A stretch of 13,526 nucleotides of DNA from JAITWT01 sp964439605 (GTDB taxonomy: Bacteria; Pseudomonadota; Gammaproteobacteria; Burkholderiales; Burkholderiaceae_C). Each line of letters starts with the position of its first letter. Within the stretch, counting starts at the first letter, position 1. The stretch is taken from contig CAYTPC010000026.1 in NCBI GenBank assembly GCA_964439605.1, positions 1 through 13,526 of the forward strand, read 5' to 3'. Position numbers and translations under genes: made by a program. Below the pieces are notes generated by a model. It searched no databases, had not been told where the DNA came from, and was given only the letters and a program-made list of their open reading frames with translations. This document shows positions 1 through 9,475 of the stretch, one piece after another.

Positions 1-863
1 GTCCCCGGCGCTTCGCCATTCAGAATGCGCGCGACCATGCGGCCCGCCTGTTTGCCCATCTCGAAATAGTTGATGCCCAGCGCCGCCACCGCGCCGCGCT
101 TGACGCTGTCGGTGTCGGACGCGATGAGCGGAATCTTGGAATCGTTGCCCACCTTCACCAGCGCCTCGAAGGCGGAGACCACGTTGTTGTCGGTGCTGGT
201 GTAGATCACATCGACCTTGCCCACCAGGCTGCGCGCGGCGGCGCCCACGTCGACCGAGCGCGGGGCGGAAGCTTCCACCAGCGTCATGCCGCGCTGGGGC
301 AGCAGCGCGCGCAACTGTTTGACCACCACGGCGGAATTGGCCTCGCCGGGGTTGTAGACCATGCCCACGCGCTTGGCGCGGGGCACCACGTGCGCGATCA
401 GATCGACCTGCCGATCCAGCGCCAGCCGGTCCGACACGCCCGCCACGTTGCTGCCCGACGCATCCCACGCCGCGATGAGCTGCGCGCCCACCGGATCGGT
501 CACCGTGGCAAACACGATGGGCACCGTCTTGGTCGCCGCCACCAGCGCCTGCGCGGAAGGGGTGGAAATGCCGACGATCACGTCCGGCTTGTCCCCAATG
601 AACTTGCGCGCAATCTGCGCCGCCGTGCCCGTGTTGCCCTGCGCGCTCTGGTATTGCCACTTGAGGTTTTTGCCTTCGATGAAGCCGGCTTCCTTGAGCG
701 CCGCCTTGATCCCGTCGCGCGTGGCATCCAGCGCCGGGTGTTCGACGATGGCCGTCACCGCCACCGACTTCTTCCCGGCAGCCATGCCCCAAGGCGCGGC
801 CAACCCCAAGGCCAGCGCCAGAGCGCCAAGGCGCATGAAACGTCTTTTGCCTGCGTGCGGCAT
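1..863 (-). CDS. ABC transporter periplasmic substrate-binding protein (ABC_sub_bind/TrpX-like), 3' end cut by window
   Basis: Reading the minus strand from ATG at 863-861 gives an open frame to the window edge (287 codons, no stop), so the C-terminus is missing. The N-terminus has a basic stretch (HAGKRRF) and a hydrophobic segment ending in GMAA, a typical Sec signal peptide, so the product should be periplasmic. The mature part has features of the ABC_sub_bind family (PF04392): a start in VAVTAIVEHPALD, then PDVIVGISTPSAQAL, VPIVFATVTDPVGAQL, RVGMVYNPGEANS, VDVIYTSTDNNVVSA and GAVAALGINYFEMGKQAG. Family members bind small ligands, such as aromatic amino acids in the TrpX type, for a permease and ATPase usually encoded next door; those partners would lie left of the window. 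An AGGAGA Shine-Dalgarno at 872-877 lies 8 nt before the ATG and supports this start over the internal Met10. The ligand cannot be told from sequence. The gene is divergent from the metallophosphoesterase. Confidence 0.88.
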   Translation of the reverse strand, partial: MPHAGKRRFMRLGALALALGLAAPWGMAAGKKSVAVTAIVEHPALDATRDGIKAALKEAGFIEGKNLKWQYQSAQGNTGTAAQIARKFIGDKPDVIVGISTPSAQALVAATKTVPIVFATVTDPVGAQLIAAWDASGSNVAGVSDRLALDRQVDLIAHVVPRAKRVGMVYNPGEANSAVVVKQLRALLPQRGMTLVEASAPRSVDVGAAARSLVGKVDVIYTSTDNNVVSAFEALVKVGNDSKIPLIASDTDSVKRGAVAALGINYFEMGKQAGRMVARILNGEAPG

Positions 864-907
864 CTTCGATTTCTCCTGTGGGATGCGTGCAAGTATGCCG
901 CCGAACT

Positions 908-936
908 GGCGCAGCCGCCCACTGCGCCCGTATGAT
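908..936 (+). promoter_or_regulatory. Perfect 7-7-7 dyad beside a TATGAT box in a divergent intergenic region
   Basis: GGCGCAG (908-914) and CTGCGCC (922-928) form a perfect inverted repeat with a 7-nt centre. A TATGAT hexamer, close to a sigma-70 -10 box, follows at 931-936 on the plus strand, 36-41 nt before the metallophosphoesterase ATG. No good -35 hexamer is seen at the usual spacing; the left dyad arm occupies that place. The element sits between two divergent genes and could be an operator for either. This is a pattern observation only. Confidence 0.3.
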
Positions 937-971
937 GGCGTCAATCCACGCAACCAGCCAGAGGCGCTTTC

Positions 972-1736
972 ATGAGGCTTGCCCTGTTTTCAGACATTCA
1001 CGCCAACCGGCAGGCGTTTGACGCCTGTCTGGAGCACGCCGGGCGCGCGGGGGTTGACCAGTATGCCTTTTTGGGCGACATGGTGGGCTATGGGGCCGAT
1101 CCGGCTTATGTGGTGCGGCGCGTGATGGCGCTGGCCGCGCAGGGGGCGCTGGTGGTCAAGGGCAATCACGATCAGTACGCCAGCGACGAGCAGGGCAGCG
1201 CCCGGCTGCTTGGCCTGACCGGCATTGGCTGGACGCGCGCGCAGCTTGGAGCCGATGAGCTTGCCTTTCTGGCCGCGCTGCCGCTGACGCTGCGCGCTGG
1301 CAGCGTGCTGCTGGTGCACGCCAGCGCCGACGCGCCGTCCAGTTGGCGCTATGTTGACAGCACCACGCAGGCCGCGCTCAGTCTGGACGGCGCGTGCCTG
1401 CCGCCTGATGGGCACGCGGATGTGCGCTACGTGTTTGGCGGCCACGTGCATATGCAAACGCTGTACTTTCGCGGCAGCGCGGGCAAGCTGATGCAGCTCA
1501 TGCCCACGCCGGGCGAGCCGGTGCCGGTGCCGCGTCATAACCACTGGCTGGCCACGGTCGGCTCGGTCGGCCAGCCGCGCGACGGCAGCGCGGATGCCAT
1601 GTACGCGCTGCTCGACGACGCGCGCCAGCAGCTTACCTTTCACCGCGTGCCCTACGACGTGCAAGCCGCCGCCGCCGCCATCCGCGCCACGCCCATGCCG
1701 ACGTTTTTTGCCGACCGGCTGGAGATTGGCCGCTAG
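972..1736 (+). CDS. Calcineurin-like metallophosphoesterase (Metallophos_2/YfcE-type)
   Basis: This 254-aa protein has the full metal-site series of the calcineurin-like phosphoesterase superfamily. D8 and H10 lie in FSDIHAN, D36 in LGDMVGYG, N65-H66-D67 in KGNHD, H116 in LVHAS, and H158 and H160 in GGHVHM. These ligands build a two-metal centre that hydrolyses phosphomono- or diesters. No signal peptide or membrane segment is seen, so it is probably cytosolic. Length and motif spacing fit the short Metallophos_2 members found as stand-alone bacterial enzymes; the physiological substrate is unknown. The start is supported by GAGG at 961-964, 7 nt before the ATG. It is monocistronic in this window: the gene to its left is divergent, and the CoA-transferase gene to its right converges on it, with 152 bp between their ends. 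Confidence 0.9.
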   Translation: MRLALFSDIHANRQAFDACLEHAGRAGVDQYAFLGDMVGYGADPAYVVRRVMALAAQGALVVKGNHDQYASDEQGSARLLGLTGIGWTRAQLGADELAFLAALPLTLRAGSVLLVHASADAPSSWRYVDSTTQAALSLDGACLPPDGHADVRYVFGGHVHMQTLYFRGSAGKLMQLMPTPGEPVPVPRHNHWLATVGSVGQPRDGSADAMYALLDDARQQLTFHRVPYDVQAAAAAIRATPMPTFFADRLEIGR

Positions 1737-1752
1737 CCGCAAAACGCGCCAG

Positions 1753-1812
1753 CATCAATTTGATAGCTGCCAGCGCTTGCTACACAAGGATTTTCCGCTA
1801 TTTTATATAGCA
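1753..1812. repeat. Degenerate intergenic palindromic repeat, Comamonadaceae-like
   Basis: The AT-richer stretch between the two convergent genes begins TTTGATAGCTGCCAGCGCTTG and ends with a small palindrome, GCTAT-TTTAT-ATAGC (1797-1811). From memory, Comamonadaceae genomes carry many intergenic copies of a palindrome starting TTTGATAGCTGC(T/C)AGCGCTTG. Here the left half matches that memory while the right half (after CACAAG) is decayed, so the long stem no longer forms. It may act as a weak bidirectional terminator or be a relic. Identification rests on recall, not a search. Confidence 0.4.
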
Positions 1813-1888
1813 AATCATTGCACAACAAGCGCGGTCGGCTATGAAATATGTAGTTTTGCCTCGCCGCACCTGCCGGCACGGACAACAA

Positions 1889-3265
1889 TCACCAGCGCGG
1901 CGGGTGCGTTCCAGGCGGCATGGATGGCAAGTCCCAGCCCGCGGGCGTGCGCGCCAGTTGCGCGCTGTGGCGAAAGCTGGTCAGCTCGCCAAAGCCGGAT
2001 GCGCTGCGCTCCAAAAACGGCTTGCCGCTGGGCATTTTGGTTTGCAACCCGTGCGGTACGCGGCCCAGTGAGCGCAGCCAATGCCCGGTTTGCGCCAGCG
2101 AAAGCTGCACGTGCCAACTGCCGCCTTCGCGCTGCTGGCGCCACAGCGCCGCCGCCGCGGTGGCGGCGATCAGGTAGCCGGTGGCCTGGTCCAGAATCTG
2201 CATCGGCAGCGGGCGCGGCTGGCCGTCGCCGGCGACTTCGCCCTCGGCGTGGTTGAAGCCCATCGCGGTCTGCACCAGCGAATCGAAGCCGCGCCACTCA
2301 GCCCACGGCCCCTGATCGCCATAGGCGCTGAGTGAAACGACCACGCAGCCGGGCCGCCGCGCGGCGATGGCTTGCGGTGAAAAGCCCTTATCGGCCAGTC
2401 CGCCCGGACGATAGCCCTGCACGAACACGTGCGCGCCGGCGATCAGCCGCCACAGGGTTTCGCGTCCTTCGGCTGTGTTCAGGTCCGCCAGCGCCGAACG
2501 CTTGCCGCGGCTGGTGTTGGCAATCGCCGCGATGTTGGGCAGATGCGGGCTGTTGACCAGCATCACATCGGCCCCATAGGCCGCCAGCGCGCGTCCCCCG
2601 ACCGGGCCGGCGAGTATGCGCGTCAGGTCGAGCACGCGCACGCCGGTGAGCGGCCTCTGGTTTTCAGCCAGTGGCGGCAGCGCCAGCGGCGGCGCATTCG
2701 CGCCGTCTATACGCTCGATCCGCAGCAGCGGCTGCGCGGCCACGGCGACGCCCTGCGCAGTCGCATCCCATTGCGCGAAGCTGCGCAGCGCGGTCGCCAC
2801 CAGGCCGCGCTCGGCGCTGGCCTGCTCGAATTCCAGGGCGCGCCAGTGTTGCATCGCGGCTTCGGCATCGGCGCGCGTGGCGGTGCCGGGGTCAAGCCCC
2901 ATCAGGCGCAGCGCCCCTTGGCTGTGGTGCGCAAAATTGGCGTGGATGCGCACCCAGCCGTCGCTGCAACGGTACAGGCCCGAAAAGGCTTCCCAAGCCT
3001 CGGGCGTGCGGCCATCGAGGCTGAACCACTCGGTGCATTCGAGCGCCGCGTGAGTCATCGACACGGCCACTTCCTGCCGCGCCGCACCGCGCGCGTGCCC
3101 CAATTCGCAAGCCGCGAGCGCGGCTGCGGCAATGCTGGCCTGCGCCGCCGCACCCACCGCGAAGGACGAAGGCAGCACCGGATCAGCGCCTTCGAGCCGC
3201 GCGAAATGCAGCGCCTCTTGGGGCAATGCCAAGGTCTGCCAGATCTGGCGCAGGGGAAAGTTCAT
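1889..3265 (-). CDS. Family III (CaiB/BaiF) CoA-transferase with permuted-looking two-part architecture
   Basis: This 458-aa protein belongs to the CaiB/BaiF (family III) acyl-CoA transferases, which move CoA between carboxylic acids through an aspartyl intermediate. The usual N-terminal signature occurs only in mid-protein: LTGVRVLDLTRILAGP at residues 207-222, then GRALAAYGADVMLV. The likely catalytic Asp is D359 in ILDQATGYLIAA, followed by the GGSWHVQLSLAQTG helix region. Residues about 36-190 instead resemble the second half of a CaiB fold: an Ala-rich helix ending in VAVSMTHAALE, then GLYRCSDGWVRIHAN and a late QWDATAQGVAVAAQP segment. The chain therefore looks circularly permuted, or like two trimmed domains. 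The ATG overlaps the stop of the hydratase gene by 4 nt, so it is translationally coupled and is the last gene of the liu operon. It may transfer CoA to or from an isovalerate-pathway acid; the substrate is unknown. The C-terminal PPGTHPPRW tail is, from memory, normal for this subfamily. Confidence 0.85.
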   Translation of the reverse strand: MNFPLRQIWQTLALPQEALHFARLEGADPVLPSSFAVGAAAQASIAAAALAACELGHARGAARQEVAVSMTHAALECTEWFSLDGRTPEAWEAFSGLYRCSDGWVRIHANFAHHSQGALRLMGLDPGTATRADAEAAMQHWRALEFEQASAERGLVATALRSFAQWDATAQGVAVAAQPLLRIERIDGANAPPLALPPLAENQRPLTGVRVLDLTRILAGPVGGRALAAYGADVMLVNSPHLPNIAAIANTSRGKRSALADLNTAEGRETLWRLIAGAHVFVQGYRPGGLADKGFSPQAIAARRPGCVVVSLSAYGDQGPWAEWRGFDSLVQTAMGFNHAEGEVAGDGQPRPLPMQILDQATGYLIAATAAAALWRQQREGGSWHVQLSLAQTGHWLRSLGRVPHGLQTKMPSGKPFLERSASGFGELTSFRHSAQLARTPAGWDLPSMPPGTHPPRW

Positions 3266-4050
3266 CCTAGCCAGTTCGGTTTGCGCTTTTCCAGAAACGA
3301 GCGCACGCCTTCCCTGCCCTCGTCGCTGGCGCGGATGTCGGCGATGGTTTCAACCGTTTGCGCGATCAGTGCGTCGTCGATTTCGCGCCCGGCCACGTCG
3401 GCCACCAGGCGCTTGCAGGCGCGCACCGCGGCCGGGCTGGCTGCCAGCAGGTTTTTGAGAATGGCGTCCACACGCGCATCAAGCGCATCGGGCGCGGCCA
3501 CTTCGTGCACGAAGCCGATGCGCAGCGCCTCGGCGGCGCTGAAGCGCTCGGCGGTAAGAAAGTAACGCTGCGCCGCACGCTCACCCATCGCCCGGATCAC
3601 GTAGGGGCTGATGGTGGCGGGAATCAGGCCGATCTTGACTTCGCTTAGGCAAAAGCCCGCGCCCTCGGCAGCCACCGCGATATCGCACGCGGCCACCAGC
3701 CCCATGCCGCCCGCATAGGTGTCGCCCTGCACGCGCGCGATCACGGGTTTGGGGCAGTCGTGGATGGCGCGCAGCATGGCGGCCAGGCCGCCCGCGTCCT
3801 GCAGGTTTTGCTCGCGCGTGAAGTCGGCGGCGCGGCGCATCCAGTTGAGATTGGCGCCCGCGCAAAAAGCCGGTCCGTTGGCCGCCAGCACGACGGCGCG
3901 CACGGCAGACATCGCACCCACCTGCTCAAAAGCGCGGGCCAGTTCAGCAATGACCACTTCGTCAAACGCATTGCGCGTGTCGGGCCGGTTCAGGGTGATG
4001 CGGGCCACGGGGCCGGCGGTTTCGACGATGAGGGCGGTGTAGTCGGTCAT
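3262..4050 (-). CDS. liuC: Methylglutaconyl-CoA hydratase (crotonase family)
   Basis: This 262-aa crotonase-fold enzyme most likely hydrates 3-methylglutaconyl-CoA to HMG-CoA in leucine degradation. The CoA-binding/oxyanion segments are visible as FCAGANLNWM (62-71) and GDTYAGGMGLVAACD (109-123). The catalytic-region Glu is E137 in LSEVKIGLIPATISPYV, a wording typical of LiuC proteins. The first Glu of classical enoyl-CoA hydratases is replaced by Gly in GGMGL; as far as I recall LiuC orthologues share this, so it is not a defect. Its ATG overlaps the DUF1697 stop by 4 nt and its stop overlaps the CoA-transferase start by 4 nt, placing it inside a tightly coupled operon with the dehydrogenase and carboxyltransferase. 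The enzyme is cytosolic. The alternative of a generic enoyl-CoA hydratase is less likely given the neighbours. Confidence 0.9.
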   Translation of the reverse strand: MTDYTALIVETAGPVARITLNRPDTRNAFDEVVIAELARAFEQVGAMSAVRAVVLAANGPAFCAGANLNWMRRAADFTREQNLQDAGGLAAMLRAIHDCPKPVIARVQGDTYAGGMGLVAACDIAVAAEGAGFCLSEVKIGLIPATISPYVIRAMGERAAQRYFLTAERFSAAEALRIGFVHEVAAPDALDARVDAILKNLLAASPAAVRACKRLVADVAGREIDDALIAQTVETIADIRASDEGREGVRSFLEKRKPNWLG

Positions 4051-4607
4051 GGGGTGCTGTCCTTGAGTGCAAGTTCTTTGAGTTTCAATACCGTGTTCCA
4101 GTTGCGGGCCGTGTTGCCGACGCCGATCAGCTTGTCAAAGCGTTCGGCCATTTTTGATCTTCCGAATCCGTGCGGCGTATGCAGATAGGCAACATGGCCG
4201 ATGACGGCAAACTGCTCGCCTTCCTTGGCAAGTGCCTGTATGGCGCTGATAGCCGACGCCTGCGGTTCGGCCGCCAGCAGCGCGGCGTGCAGAAATTTGG
4301 GCGTGGCGGCCGCTTGCGGAAATGGGTTGCGTGCGATCAGCGCCGACCATTCGGCCAGCGTCGATGCATGGATGGCTTTGGTGAAAGCGAATCTGCGCGC
4401 CGCGATTTCGGCCACCTGCTCAATCACCTGCTCAATCACCTGCTCGCGCGCCAATGGGCTGCGCACCACGGCGTTGCCGCTGTTGATGTAGGTGGCAACC
4501 TTTTCAAACCCTGCCGCGGTCAAAGCCGTGCGCAAGGCGGCCGTGGGCAGTTGGGTCGCACCGCCAACGCCGCGGAACAGCAGGATGTAGGTCGTCTTGC
4601 TGGTCAT
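4047..4607 (-). CDS. DUF1697 family protein
   Basis: This 186-aa protein matches DUF1697: an opening TYILLFRGVGG, then LRTALTAAGFEKVATYINSGNAVV (the conserved TYINSGN at 39-45), FLHAALL, PHGFGRSKMAERFDKLIG and the C-terminal signature TARNWNTVLKL. The family is cytosolic with no established biochemical role, although members are common in bacteria. The gene sits between the carboxyltransferase and the hydratase with 4-nt overlaps on both sides: its ATG overlaps the stop of the DinB relic, and its stop overlaps the liuC start. It is therefore co-transcribed and coupled, though nothing suggests a catalytic part in leucine breakdown. A 12-bp in-frame tandem repeat at 4413-4445 gives EQVIEQVIEQV in a predicted helix (residues 55-65). 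Confidence 0.85.
   Translation of the reverse strand: MTSKTTYILLFRGVGGATQLPTAALRTALTAAGFEKVATYINSGNAVVRSPLAREQVIEQVIEQVAEIAARRFAFTKAIHASTLAEWSALIARNPFPQAAATPKFLHAALLAAEPQASAISAIQALAKEGEQFAVIGHVAYLHTPHGFGRSKMAERFDKLIGVGNTARNWNTVLKLKELALKDSTP
4413..4445. repeat. 2.75-copy 12-bp tandem repeat inside the DUF1697 gene
   Basis: The unit CACCTGCTCAAT occurs at 4413-4424 and 4425-4436, then a 9-base partial copy runs to 4445. On the coding strand it reads as repeated E-Q-V-I. Being a multiple of three, copy-number change by slippage would keep the frame and only lengthen or shorten a helix by four residues. Confidence 0.85.
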
Positions 4608-4716
4608 GGGATGGCTAGGGCGAGTTCCAGGCGCGACTGAGCAAACCGGATGAGCGCGGCGGTGATCTGCCCGCGATGATGCGTGCCGTGATCAAACACA
4701 TGCGCCATGATTCGCT

Positions 4717-4720
<4 letters not shown>
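4604..4720 (-). pseudogene. 3' relic of a DinB-family (DinB_2-like) gene
   Basis: Between the carboxyltransferase stop (4719-4717) and the DUF1697 start, the minus strand reads VERIMAHVFDHGTHHRGQIT followed by AALIRFAQSRLELALAIP and a stop. The HVFDHGTHHRGQ segment matches the conserved last helix of DinB/YfiT-like four-helix proteins, whose histidines bind a metal. Only this C-terminal piece remains; upstream, the frame runs antisense-free but out of frame through the end of liuB and carries no DinB similarity. Its TGA overlaps the DUF1697 ATG by 4 nt, as intact operon genes do, which suggests a full DinB gene once stood here and lost its 5' part by deletion. A 34-codon ORF from ATG at 4708-4706 could still be translated and feed ribosomes to DUF1697. 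The domain call is from motif memory. Confidence 0.65.
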
Positions 4721-6324
<1,604 letters not shown>

Positions 6325-6392
6325 GTTCTTTCGACTTGGGATTTATTGGTTATGAATTTCATCCCTTTTCAGGGACGGTGGGAAAAAGCCAA

Positions 6393-8102
<1,710 letters not shown>

Positions 8103-8150
8103 GATGCCGTTTCCTTTCCTTGTGGCCTGGCAAGCGAGGCGCGCCGCCGC

Positions 8151-9323
8151 TCAGGCCGTCTCGGCAAACAATTCGCGCCCGATCAGCATGCGCCGGATCT
8201 CGCTGGTGCCCGCGCCGATCTCGTAGAGCTTGGCGTCGCGCCACAGCCGCTCGACCGGGAAGTCCCTGGTGTAGCCCACGCCGCCGAGCGCCTGGATCGC
8301 CTCACCGGCCATCCAGGTTGCCCTTTCGGCCGAATAAAGAATCGCACCGGCCGCATCCTTGCGAAAGCTGCGTGCGTGGTCTTGCCGGTCGCACGCCTTG
8401 CCTACCGCGTAAACATAAGCGCGCGTGGCCTGCCAGGTCGAATACATATCGGCCAGCTTGCCTTGCATGAGCTGGAATTCACCGATGCTCTGGCCGAACT
8501 GTTTGCGCTCGTGCACGTAAGGCAGCACCGCGTCCATGCAGGCGGCCATGATGCCCAGCGGGCCGCCCGAAAGCACGGCGCGCTCGTAGTCGAGCCCGCT
8601 CATCAGCACCTTGACGCCGTTGCCCTCGCCGCCGAGCACGTTCTCCTCGGGGACTTCGCAGTTATCGAAGAACAGCGGAAAAGTGTTGCTGCCGCGCATG
8701 CCCAGCTTGTCGAGCTTCGGCCCGTGCGAAAAGCCCTTGAAACCCTTTTCGACGATGAAGGCCGTCATGCCGCGCGCGCCCATTTCAGGCTCGGTCTTGG
8801 CGTAGATCACCAGCGTGTCGGCGTCGCCGCCGTTGGTGATCCACATCTTGCCGCCGTTGAGCACGTAACGGTCGCCTTTTTTCTGCGCCCGCAGCTTCAT
8901 GCTCACCACGTCCGAGCCGGCGCCGGGTTCGCTCATCGCCAGCGCGCCGACGTGTTCGCCGCTGACCAGGCCGGGCAGATATTTCTTCTTTTGCGCCGCG
9001 GTGCCGTTGCGGTGGATCTGGTTGATGCACAGATTCGAGTGCGCGCCATAGGACAGCCCCACCGAGGCCGAGGCGCGCGAGACTTCCTCCATCGCGACGA
9101 TATGCGCCAGATAGCCCAGTTGCGTGCCGCCGTACTCCTCCTGCACCGTCATGCCGTGCAGGCCGAGGTCGCCGAGCTTCTTCCAGAGGTCTGGCGGGAA
9201 TTGGTTGTCACGGTCGATCGCGGCGGCGCGCGGGGTGATCTCGCAGGCGGCGAAATCGGCCACTGCCTCACGCAAGGCATCGATGGTCTCGCCCAAGTCG
9301 AAATTCAGGCCGGGGTTGTGCAT
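8151..9323 (-). CDS. ivd: Isovaleryl-CoA dehydrogenase
   Basis: This 390-aa FAD-dependent acyl-CoA dehydrogenase is first in the operon (also called liuA) and oxidises isovaleryl-CoA to 3-methylcrotonyl-CoA. Electrons go to electron-transfer flavoprotein. Landmarks are YGAHSNLCINQI (92-103), the FAD-binding AMSEPGAGSDV (129-139), KMWITNGGDAD (159-169), LGMRGSNTFPLFFDNCEVP (207-225), and LDYERAVLSGGPLGIM with E247 at the position of the IVD-specific catalytic base. GEAIQALGGVGYTRDFPVERLWRDAKLYEIGAGTSEIRR follows near the C-terminus (given here as consecutive family blocks of QALGGVGY and YEIGAGTSEIRR). Placing the base in the LDYER helix rather than near the C-terminus marks IVD rather than short-chain dehydrogenases. 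A CAGGAGATG ribosome site stands just before the ATG. The gene is divergent from an AraC-family regulator. Confidence 0.96.
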   Translation of the reverse strand: MHNPGLNFDLGETIDALREAVADFAACEITPRAAAIDRDNQFPPDLWKKLGDLGLHGMTVQEEYGGTQLGYLAHIVAMEEVSRASASVGLSYGAHSNLCINQIHRNGTAAQKKKYLPGLVSGEHVGALAMSEPGAGSDVVSMKLRAQKKGDRYVLNGGKMWITNGGDADTLVIYAKTEPEMGARGMTAFIVEKGFKGFSHGPKLDKLGMRGSNTFPLFFDNCEVPEENVLGGEGNGVKVLMSGLDYERAVLSGGPLGIMAACMDAVLPYVHERKQFGQSIGEFQLMQGKLADMYSTWQATRAYVYAVGKACDRQDHARSFRKDAAGAILYSAERATWMAGEAIQALGGVGYTRDFPVERLWRDAKLYEIGAGTSEIRRMLIGRELFAETA

Positions 9324-9364
9324 GGATTCATCTCCTGTTTCTCGGGAAACCCGTTCTGTGCAAA

Positions 9365-9394
9365 GCGCGCCATGCCATGCCGGACATGGCGCGC
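9365..9394. promoter_or_regulatory. Perfect 10-10-10 dyad upstream of ivd, candidate operator
   Basis: GCGCGCCATG (9365-9374) and CATGGCGCGC (9385-9394) are exact inverted copies with a 10-nt centre, 42-71 nt upstream of the ivd ATG in the divergent ivd/regulator gap. Arm centres are about two helical turns apart, suiting a dimeric regulator. On the minus strand it could also fold as a hairpin in the ivd leader. There is no T-tract on the downstream side in either direction, so it is not a standard terminator. Confidence 0.5.
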
Positions 9395-9419
9395 GAAAAA
9401 CTCCAGCTTACGCTTGCAC

Positions 9420-9435
9420 GCGCCGCATTTGGCGC
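9420..9435. promoter_or_regulatory. Second small dyad GCGCC-N6-GGCGC in the ivd/araC gap
   Basis: GCGCC (9420-9424) and GGCGC (9431-9435) flank GCATTT. It lies about 25 nt from the larger dyad and 40 nt before the regulator ATG. A TTGCAC hexamer (9414-9419) overlaps its left edge, but no matching -10 box is evident. It could be a second regulator site; with such short GC-rich arms, chance occurrence is possible. Confidence 0.25.
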
Positions 9436-9475
9436 CAGAATGGTTTCAAATCGCGTCACACTCTGAAAACTCGAC

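Noticed and set aside
990..1742. Minus-strand open frame opposite the metallophosphoesterase
   Set aside because: The plus-strand gene has every metal ligand of its family, while the antisense frame is His/Arg-rich shadow.
2429..3565. Plus-strand open frame spanning the CoA-transferase and hydratase genes
   Set aside because: It crosses two coupled minus-strand genes, and its sequence is compositional shadow with no family signature.
3600..3700. Loss of a catalytic Glu in the hydratase (GGMGL instead of GG-x-EL)
   Set aside because: As I recall, methylglutaconyl-CoA hydratases of the LiuC type normally carry Gly here, so it is a subfamily trait rather than a defect.
9365..9394. Rho-independent terminator in the ivd/araC gap
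   Set aside because: The dyad has no T-run on its downstream side on either strand and lies upstream of both genes, so an operator or leader structure is more sensible.
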